From the NCBI RefSeq assembly GCF_025766255.1, contig NW_026516669.1, forward strand, positions 62,001 to 126,000: a DNA stretch of 64,000 nt, given 5' to 3'. The stretch comes from Zychaea mexicana. Taxonomy: Eukaryota; Mucoromycota; Mucoromycetes; Mucorales; Lichtheimiaceae. Below the pieces are notes generated by a model. The model saw nothing but the letters and a program-made list of their open reading frames with translations, did not search any database and had not been told where the DNA came from. A program made the position numbers and the translations under genes. The first letter of the stretch is position 1. Every line of letters starts with the position of its first letter. Positions 56,883-64,000 of the stretch are shown in pieces.

Positions 56883-58291
56883 TTAGTACTCATTTCCATA
56901 CTCATTTTTATATAAGTCCTTGTATATATCCATATTTTCATAATACATGAACTTATCTTCATAATCTTTAACATTCATCGTATATGGATTCCATATGATA
57001 TGACCTTTGCGGTTCTTATCAATATAAATTATATATAAACGGTTAAGTATTGGCTCTAACTCATATACTGATTTATTTTTATAAAGCATATGGGGCATAT
57101 AATTACTATTTAATAGTATTGGCATATTCTTTTTTTTTGTGATTGATTTGGTAAATTTGCCATTAAGTTTTATCGTGTTCCTTTAAACATTTGGTTTAAA
57201 AATGCTAGTTTGAAATCAGAACCAGTTTCCTCATTATACATAAAGTCATAATCATCATCTTTATAATCTGACTAATCATTGTCTTTACTCATTAGATATG
57301 CCCTGTGTCTACCTTGTTCTAACATATCAATGTTATATGTTTTTCCAACATTTGATGGACCAACAATCCAGTATTGTGGTATTTTGTTTTTACCGCTAAA
57401 CATAGTTTCAATACCAAACATAGACCACATATAGAAATCATTTCTAGGAGTATTTTCCATGTCAGCATCATGAAAATAGCTATTAAGATTAGACTTTACT
57501 GTATCATATTTCCATAGTAATTCTGGATATATTTCAGTTGCCTTTCTCATAGTAAGCTGCTTGTTAATTAATTAATAGCCAAGTAATTGTTGATGCATTT
57601 TTCTAGTTTTAATTTCATAGTTTGGGTCCATATTATAAGCAATATAATTATTTCCTTTAATGCAGTAAATGATAGATTTTTGTGGATTACCACCTGGTTT
57701 AATATTTGGAGTGATACCGTCAATAGTAAAAAACTTACGTGCAGTTTTAGTATCAAATCTTTTTTTTAATTATATCCATATATGCACATGTTTTTCGCCT
57801 GTTTCAGGTGCAATTTCATCACATGCAATTGCCTTTTCAATTTTATAACCAATACAGTCATGTTTAGTAAACCATTCTAATATCTGTTCTTTTGTTAAAT
57901 AGAAATATTTACCAATATATGTGAACAAGCCCTTAGTGTTTTGAAAGCGGAATTCTTTCTCACCCTGTGAGGTAGCTGCACTGGAAGTGTTATCATTCAA
58001 CATTGTATCGGAAAATTGAGGATTTGAGGATTTGAGGAATCTCATATATGCTCGAATTCTTCTAATAATTTTATTGCGTGCATTATCTTTAGTTTTTTTA
58101 TCTACTTTAGCCTGTGTAAGGTCTCTTTCGAAATCTGACCTCAGTTGTGTGACAAGAGGTTCATACTCAATATGCTGATGGTTTTCAGCAAGGTGTTTTG
58201 CTCTTTCAATTAAGAGCGTCAATGTAATTCCTAAAATAGGAACAAATTCAGCCATAATGGCTAATAATGTGAGAAGGTTGAGTTGGCTCAT
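56883..58291 (-). pseudogene. CRESS-type replication initiator (HUH endonuclease + SF3 helicase), disabled
   Basis: A ~150-residue helical, basic N-terminal extension precedes the HUH nuclease. Rolling-circle motifs are in order: motif I LFTYIG, motif II HVHIWI (57,790-57,773) and motif III with the catalytic Tyr, YCIKG (about 57,662). The helicase follows: Walker A GPSNVGKT (about 57,365-57,340), an acidic Walker-B-like DDDYD and motif C LLNSN. Breaks: TAA at 57,772-57,770 directly after motif II, a second TAA about 57,575, a TAG about 57,276, and a frameshift near 57,185. As written it is not translatable as one protein in the standard code. Such Reps belong to circular ssDNA viruses and related plasmids or transposons, and integrated copies are known in eukaryotes. 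The N-terminal extension is atypical. Confidence 0.8.
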
Positions 58292-58529
58292 GTCGATTGT
58301 TGAAGTAATAAAGATAAAAAATATAACAAATATATTTTGCTTTATATTCTGTGGTGTTATTTTTATATTAAAAAAAAATTCAATTTTTATTTTTTTCAAA
58401 AGTTCAAATGTATACATGCCAAGACATTCGTGCATGAATTATTTCAATAAAAATTAATTTGGCTATCCTGATATATATTAGCTAATAAGTCCTCTAAGGT
58501 TACTAGATCGCATTAAAATCATCATAACC

Positions 58530-58885
58530 ATGGCCGGTCCCTATTACCCCAGCCTCTCATCAAGCTGCCGCTCACAACAACCTTTCGGTGCCATTGGACG
58601 AGGCATTAGTGAAAATGAAGCAGGCGGTTGCTCAGTCGTGGTTACCGAAATTACTCTGCAACAGCGAGTACGATGAGGTTTCGGGCAATTTACTAGCAGC
58701 CCTGAATTATGACGTTCGCTGACGGCTTAGTCTATTACAAGTCATGGCCAAACTACATGTAGGAGCAATTGTCGTTGACAAGGAAGTGATCGTGATCCTG
58801 GCCACCGAGGCCTATAGTCATGCAAAAGCTGTGGATGTTCATGGCGAGACAAATTTGAAAACTATCCCTGGAGTACATTCATTAT
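58530..58885 (+). pseudogene. Host-like coding fragment between the two AT-rich islands
   Basis: GC-richer sequence with one protein-like frame (PLDEALVKMKQAVAQSWLPK ... VSGNLLAALNYDV), then a TGA at about 58,719, then VMAKLHVGAIVVDKEVIVIL and HGETNLKTIPG before the next AT-rich island begins. It resembles the style of the fragments at 53.8-54.5 and 60.3-61.1 kb, and I infer that the three are parts of one gene split by insertions. Family not recognised. Confidence 0.5.
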
Positions 58886-58889
58886 AGGT

Positions 58890-60335
58890 CTTATATAAAT
58901 TTCAAACTCAATTACTTATAAAAAATTTTTAAAAAAAAATTGAATTTTCTATCTAAATTAAAAATAGTTGAAAACAAATAATTGAAAGCTTTATAGAAAA
59001 TATTTTAAAAATACGAAATGTTTATAGAAAGTTACCATATATTAAAGAAAGCTTTTGATAATGAAGTTGATGGAATAAATTATTTACTAGATAATAAATA
59101 TATATAAAAAAGAGATATATGTGACAAATGTAAAAATAATAATATTAAATTTAATTATAAACAAAAATTATATGTTTGTAATTATTATAAATATAGAAAA
59201 ACATATTCACCATTTAAAGATACAATATTTTCAAAGATGAAACTACCAATTCATTACCAATTACATATTTTATATGAATTTTTAAAGAAAACACTAATAA
59301 CTAGTACTTCTAAAAGTTTAAGTATTGATCATAAAACAGCTATAAAATATCATAAAATTTTTAGAAAAAATATTAATATAAAGATTGATAAAATTGGAGG
59401 TAGAAATTCAATAGTAGAAATAGATGAAACGAAAAAGAAAATATCATAAAGGCCATAAAGTTTAAGGAGCATGGGTAATTGGTGGCATTGAAAGATCTAG
59501 ATTAAAAAATAAAATTAAAAATGAAAATAAGAAATCTTTTTTCATACCAATTAATATTAGAAATAGTGAAAGTATAAATAAAATCATTAAGAAATATGTT
59601 AAAAAAGGAAAACAATATACACTGACTGTTGGAAAGGTTAAAACAATTTAAAAAATATAGGGTATAAACATAAAACAGTAAATCATAAAAAATACTTTAA
59701 AGATCTAATTACCAAAGTTCATACAAATGGAATTGAAGGTACTTGGAGTAGATTAAAAAGAAGCATTAATATAAGAAATCTAACTAAAAATGGTATAGAA
59801 TTACATTTGAAAGAATACCAATGGAGAAAAAGATATAAAGAATATGATATATGGAAAAAGTTTCTAAAAATATAAAAATAATTTAAAAATTGAATTTATA
59901 TATATATCAAAATTAAACTATTAGACTTTATTAAACTACATCTAAAAATACATTTCAAATGGAAGATTTCATTGATGAATCATTTAAACATAATATCAAA
60001 AGAAATTTAGTAATTAAAGAAATAAAAAAGAGAATATAAGAGAATATAAAATTAAACAAAATAATGGATTTTTTGAGATATTAATAAATTTTAATGGGTC
60101 TTTAGATAATTATAAAAAAGTATATTCTTTTAAAACATATAATAAAGTTCAAAATATTGATAGAAAAAGATTAAAAAGAAAAGTAAATAATGATGATATT
60201 AATAAATTAGAACAAAATATTAAAAAGATTAAATCAGATTAAATTATAAATATCTGTCCTTAGTAAAGATATAAAACTTACTAGTAGGATGGATGGCAAA
60301 AATAGAAAAAAAATTATTGAATAATATCAATCATG
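58890..60335. mobile_element. AT-rich island with IS1595/Merlin-type transposase relic
   Basis: A second very AT-rich block inserted between host-like fragments. It contains the transposase relic at 59,018-59,875 and, at about 59,958-60,243, pieces of another Lys/Asn-rich frame (EYKIKQNNGFFEILINFNGS) of unknown nature with stops. Terminal repeats were not resolved; an 'aaaattgaattt' motif recurs near both ends of the transposase part (58,936-58,948 and 59,883-59,895). Confidence 0.6.
59018..59875 (+). pseudogene. ISXO2-like (IS1595/Merlin) transposase, disabled
   Basis: An N-terminal zinc-ribbon-like part (CDKCKNNNIKFNYKQ ... YVCNYYKYRKTYSPFKDTI) precedes the DDE domain. The signatures are first Asp in IVEIDETK (59,419-59,442), then IYTDCWKGY-like TDCWK near 59,625, KTVNHKKYFKDL and HTNGIEGTWSRLKRSI (about 59,720-59,770). 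These match the ISXO2/IS1595 family, known in eukaryotes as Merlin. Breaks include an early TAA near 59,105 and frame changes near 59,440 and 59,630. Length and order otherwise fit a complete enzyme. Confidence 0.75.
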
Positions 60336-60339
60336 TGAT

Positions 60340-61149
60340 ATGAAACCTATCTTCTATATAACCCCTATCCCTCAAGATGTGCATCAATTGATGATCAGTA
60401 TTTTCGAAGAGGTGGACAGTCATGGTATAAAGAACAAGCTCAAGATTGGCGCCCGTCATATGAACATTCTGTCAACTATGTCTGTCTACTTACACCAAGA
60501 TCCATGCATCGATATTGGACCTGCGACGTCGGCTTTAATAGACACAGTCAGACCTGGACGCGCAAGGTTATTCTTACGTAGAGACAGCATTGAATCCTTC
60601 ATGGTTTCTTTCGAGGACAAGTCATACATGTTCCCTCCTTACAGTATCTCGTCCATGCGCCAAGTATCAACAGGATTTGATGACGCCAGTTCGTTTGCAC
60701 CATGGCGTGCCATCATTGACGTGTTGGAAAGTATTTTGACTATGCCAGCTACTGTTTTTACTCTTTGCGACTTGCCCCACAACCAAGGCTATAGAGTGTC
60801 GGCCACATCCACGGAAAAAATAGCGTCTCGATTCATGTAAGCCTTGTGTCTTACACATCTGGATTCGACACCGCCTGATTTCACCAAAGCGTTGACAGTA
60901 TTTGGTGCAGCAGCCAAAACTCGAGAATGTGTGTGAGCATCAAGCAAGGACTGGGACAAGCTTGCTGCCAGCATGACCGATCTCAAGCTGCTCATTGTGG
61001 AGCACCATGGATTGTCAGCACTGACTCTTGCGATGCTACACGATTTCAGTAGCATTGCAAACCTAGCATTGAATCGACTTTCCGATTGTAATACAAGATT
61101 GAAAGAAAACATCAAGATACGCCTCGCTCAACTTTACGGAGATAACTAG
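60340..61149 (+). pseudogene. Host-like gene 3' part, interrupted by stops
   Basis: One frame runs from MKPIFYITPIPQDVHQLM to RLAQLYGDN with only two internal stops, a TAA at 60,838-60,840 and a TGA at about 60,937-60,939. The segments on both sides are evenly protein-like (APWRAIIDVLESILTMPATV; TDLKLLIVEHHGLSALTLAM). Composition is like host genes. It starts exactly where the AT-rich Merlin island ends, so it is probably the continuation of the fragment at 58.5-58.9 kb. I do not recognise the family. Confidence 0.55.
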
Positions 61150-61592
61150 CTGATCACCACTTGCACATGCTTTCCACCTTCCTTTGGAAATTTTACAATC
61201 ACAACCTATATCATGCCGAATTTGACACTTAAACAGGGTCATTTTCATTTACATACCACCCTATTCTTTTCATCATACAAGTAAAACACACACTGTCGAT
61301 GTTTTTTTTGCCTTCTTTCACTGCATATTGTTTCGAAGATAACAAGATAACAAAGTACACTGTTTTCAGAAAACGATGTCGCAAAAAAATAAATAAAAAT
61401 AAAAAAAATGAAGAGCGATATGACAATTTTTTTTGTGCTCATACCTGGGCCTATGTTTGTTTGAATCGTTGCTCTACCAAGCATAAATGCATGACATACT
61501 AGCGCAAACATATCTTCCAGTTTATGTTATGTAGAAAGGGATGCTTGCTCATCCTGGTGGTCGGCCGCCACGTCGTCGTCGTCGTCGAAGCG

Positions 61593-62947
61593 CAAAACCA
61601 AGGGACCTATTGAAAAAGGGCTGTTGGCCAATCAGAAACTGGACGTGGGCAGTCAAATGTTGGACGTAGAATCCCATACAAATTGGCTGAGGTTTGGACG
61701 TGGTTGATCAAAAGCTGGGCGTGGAGAAGTTTTTTTTTGTCGAACATAAAATAAAATTATTGCTTGCCTGATTGTTGCTTGCCTGATTCTTATCGCTGTA
61801 TTATTGTAGGCATTACAAAGATTCTTTGTTTCGGCATTTGTCCCAGCACTTGTAAGAATGCGAGACGAACCCTTTGAAATGACCTTTTTCCACGCTGTTA
61901 CAGGCTTCCGTAATTCTTTTTGATAGTGTGTCTTCCTGCAAAAACCTATGGCGCTTAACCTTACTCTTCGCCACGGCCCAGAATTGTTCTATTGGGTTAA
62001 GCTCAGGAGAATAGGGAGGGAGATACACACATTTGTATCCTCGATATTCAATATATTTCTTTATGTTTTCATGCGTATGAATGGGCGCATTATCCATAAC
62101 TATGTAATAACCTTTCATATGCGGGTATTTGTCCATCTCATCTAGAGTCGTTTTAAGAAACTAATGTAATGACCTGTTACGGATCCTGAGCTGATATATC
62201 CATCGGCTTTTCTCTTCTTGACAGGCCTTGGTTTTTTCACACCAAATGTGATCAAACCAACGGCAGAGATTGCACCCAATATGGATGTTGTATTTGCTCT
62301 TGTTGTAGGCCGGGTAACAATAGCACGAGTACCTTTTGTGGACCATGCTCTTGATCGTTTCATATTGATATCAAAAGCGGATTCGTCAAGAAACACACAA
62401 TTCGTCAAGAAGTTCATGTCCGTATTTTCCCATTTACGAACCCAATCGTATACCGCTCTTCGATCTTTGCTAGACTGTTCCGTTCAATAGAATGGAAATC
62501 AGCCTTTTTCAGTGAAAGGTTGCATTCACTTCTCATAAAGTTATAAACAGTGCTACGTGAAACTTTGAGATTATCGAATCGCTTCAATAAATGCTCGGTA
62601 ACCTCAATAACAGTAGCAGAGGGATTATCATCAATAAAGTCAATGAGAGTCATCTTATGTTCTTTGGTCAAGATACACTTACGACCTCCTTTTTCACTAC
62701 TCTCATAAATACTGTCAGGGAACGTATTATATTGCTTTACCCATTTCTGAGCAGTTCGAACGCGAATACCAAGTTGCCGAGCAGCTGCTGCAGCACTCAT
62801 ACACATTTCAATCTTCAGGTCAAAAAATCTAACCTTATCCTGGACGGTAGAAAGCGCGAATTTGATTTTGATTGGTTAGCGATTTCAATTTTAATTGGCC
62901 AGCGAATTCAATTCTAACGGCACCGACTTCGGTTGTTGGAAGCACTG
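61593..62947 (-). repeat. Right inverted arm of the 11.26 kb element
   Basis: Reverse complement of the left arm. It lacks the left arm's ~300 bp around the transposase start: the junction cgcgctttc/taccgtccagg at about 62,850 has gcgct on both sides in the left arm, suggesting a microhomology deletion. It has less than one unit of the 216 bp repeat. Elsewhere the arms are nearly identical. Confidence 0.85.
61813..62852 (-). pseudogene. Tc1/mariner-type DD34E transposase, right copy, disabled
   Basis: The same protein as the left copy from the HTH onward (MSAAAAARQLGIRVRTAQKW to the NKESL end), with all three catalytic residues visible. It lacks the N-terminal ~85 residues because of the arm deletion, has a 2 bp TA insertion near 62,453 that shifts frame inside the EERY...DWV segment, and shares the frame change near 62,154 with the left copy. 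It keeps sense codons where the left copy has its TAG and TAA. Confidence 0.9.
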
Positions 62948-62949
62948 TA

Positions 62950-63212
62950 TTCACATCTCACCCTCCCAAAAATAACGATGCAACCCTCCCTTCACTTGGG
63001 CCTCTCTCTCTCTCTCTCCACCCATCCACCCCCAAGCATTCCACACATGTCCACCAGATACCTCCCTCAATTTCGACATACGCAACATGCCATATGTGAT
63101 TGTGCATTATTGATCAACATCTTCATTTTTCGGCTGGCCCCGTGCTCTGTTATTAATAAAGTGTTTCATCGTTGCTCTTCTCCGCACATCATTCTTCCCA
63201 TCTTTTTTATTA
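62950..63212. other. Short intergenic spacer
   Basis: Pyrimidine-rich, with a ctctctctctctc run at 63,002-63,018, between the TA flank of the element and the LAMTOR3 stop. No gene. Confidence 0.5.
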
Positions 63213-63823
63213 TTATTGCTGTCTTTCCTGCAAAGCCTTGACTAAAGGCTGTGCTATATCCACAATTTGATGTCCGAGATTGATGAACAGGCCTGCATTT
63301 CATATGCATACATAATTTAGCATTATTATTATCTTTTTTCCCATCATTCTATCGAAATGAAACTTGCCTGTGTTGGCAGCCGCATCGCCAACCAGAGTAA
63401 CATTGAGTGGGTTACTATCCAGTTGCACAACCTGATACAGATCAAACATGCTGACGATAAATCTGTTGTCCTTCAGTCCGAGTTTAGAAGCCTAATATTG
63501 ATACACAAATTTCATCTTGTTAGTACGCATCATACGAAATCTATATTATCTTTTTATAACGTACCTGGTTATTAGCAATGGCAAATGTGCTGGGTATTGT
63601 TGATTCGGCTACGTTGATTGGGGCGTCTGGAGATGTGCCTAGGGGGTTTTTTACGTCATTTACAAGTGGTCAGTATATGATTATGAATTGGTCACCATTA
63701 AAGAAAAGCATCAAAAGTACTTTTTAAAATGACAACACCGTCTTTGTCTGTAATGAGGCCAGCTTTAAGTCCATCGGGAAAGACTTGACGACATAGTTGA
63801 TCAAAGGATTCTTCCAAGCCCAT
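63213..63823 (-). CDS. Ragulator subunit, LAMTOR3 (MP1) family
   Basis: Four exons (63823-63721, 63638-63565, 63491-63368, 63292-63213) join to 126 residues, the family's usual size. The roadblock/longin-type fold is recognisable: LKAGLITDKDGVVILK, then IPSTFAIANNQASKLGLKDN, MFDLYQVVQLDSNPLNVTL and GDAAANTGLFINLG. LAMTOR3 pairs with LAMTOR2 in the lysosome/vacuole Ragulator scaffold that links Rag GTPases and MAPK to TORC1. The third intron (63,367-63,293) starts with GC rather than GT (CACAG|GCAAGT), a known minor class with an otherwise perfect donor. ATG 63,823 is the only start that keeps the family's N-terminus. Confidence 0.92.
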
Positions 63824-64000
63824 TTCCACACTTTTTCTTTTTCAATGCATAAAAAAAGGGCGGGTCTTCTTTTGGAGGGAGTCACCCTTTTCTTATGCCA
63901 GCGGTAATAGAAAAAAATGGTATACATTGTAATGCAAACACAAAGCGATACAAGTTTCGAACCAATACTAATCGATTATAGAACCAAAGACAATGGACAT
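63824..64000. other. Window edge, upstream of the LAMTOR3-like gene
   Basis: 5' flank or leader of the LAMTOR3-like gene. No further feature in the remaining 177 bp. Confidence 0.4.

Larger units (their letters stand above)
54545..58480. mobile_element. AT-rich island: chromodomain DDE transposase + basic ORF + HUH Rep
   Basis: Base composition changes sharply at both edges. Inside, a plus-strand transposase (54,788-56,189) converges on two minus-strand genes, a basic ORF (56,816-56,181) and a Rep (58,291-56,883); the transposase and ORF 3' ends overlap by 9 bp. Imperfect inverted AT-rich motifs occur near the edges (ataaaaattgactttttttat near 54,605-54,635; its mirror near 58,365-58,400), but terminal repeats and a target duplication could not be fixed. 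The mixture of a rolling-circle initiator and a DDE transposase in one island is unusual; they may be two nested insertions. Confidence 0.6.
51693..62947. mobile_element. 11.26 kb composite element with inverted Tc1-type ends
   Basis: The left end starts CAGTGCTTCCAACAACCG at 51,693 and the right end is its exact reverse complement, ending at 62,947. Both are bordered by TA (51,691-51,692 and 62,948-62,949), the target duplication expected of Tc1/mariner elements. Each end belongs to a kilobase-scale inverted arm holding the same DD34E transposase unit, so this is not a simple Tc1 element. The interior (53.8-61.6 kb) carries a split host-like gene and two AT-rich islands with other mobile genes. 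Interpretation as one transposed unit versus two neighbouring inverted insertions is open; the single matching TA pair favours one unit. Confidence 0.75.

Overview
The window is nuclear DNA from a filamentous fungus, most likely an early-diverging one (Mucoromycota, Mucorales-like). This is inferred from intron-rich genes with short introns (GT...AG, with ctaac/ctaat-type branch sequences) and AT-rich intergenic DNA. The gene set also fits: velvet factor, Zn2Cys6 regulator, KGG-repeat stress proteins, GT49 glycosyltransferase and Tc1-type transposons. No rRNA, tRNA, CRISPR array or bacterial operon was seen. Exon coordinates were read by hand from frame continuity, splice sites and family similarity.

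Layout. 0.5-2.2 kb: two divergent KGG-repeat (con-10-like) genes around a 190 bp tandem duplication. 3.4-6.0 kb: a velvet regulator divergent from a YjbQ/UPF0047 gene. 6.4-7.7 kb: a VOA1/BIG1-type V-ATPase assembly factor, with a decayed copy of its 5' end near 10.3 kb. 10.7-12.3 kb: QCR1, core subunit 1 of complex III. 12.7-20.1 kb is repeat territory: a Tc1-type relic, a 3.8 kb element with 1389 bp inverted arms, and a broken nuclease-like gene interrupted by a non-autonomous hAT element.

24-39 kb is the conserved gene core: a GT49 glycosyltransferase, actin-binding protein ABP1, splicing factor SLU7, choline-transporter-like PNS1 and a Zn2Cys6 transcription factor. 40-51 kb is gene-poor, with a few weak genes and a beta-trefoil (ricin-B-like) protein. 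The right edge carries a LAMTOR3-like Ragulator subunit.

The most unusual segment is 51,693-62,947. It is a TA-flanked 11.26 kb structure whose two ends are inverted copies of one Tc1/mariner-type (DD34E) transposase unit. Inside are 216 bp tandem repeats, a split host-like gene with a C2H2 finger, and two very AT-rich islands. One island carries a DDE transposase with a C-terminal chromodomain, convergent with an unknown basic ORF and a rolling-circle (HUH) Rep with SF3 helicase motifs, as in CRESS-DNA replicons. The other carries an IS1595/Merlin-type transposase relic. All recognised transposase and Rep genes here are broken by stops, frameshifts or deletions, so this looks like a nested fossil.

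The host genes do not form one pathway. They cover organelle energetics (QCR1, VOA1), endocytic actin (ABP1), splicing (SLU7), membrane transport (PNS1), nutrient/TOR signalling (LAMTOR3) and development or stress (velvet, KGG proteins).
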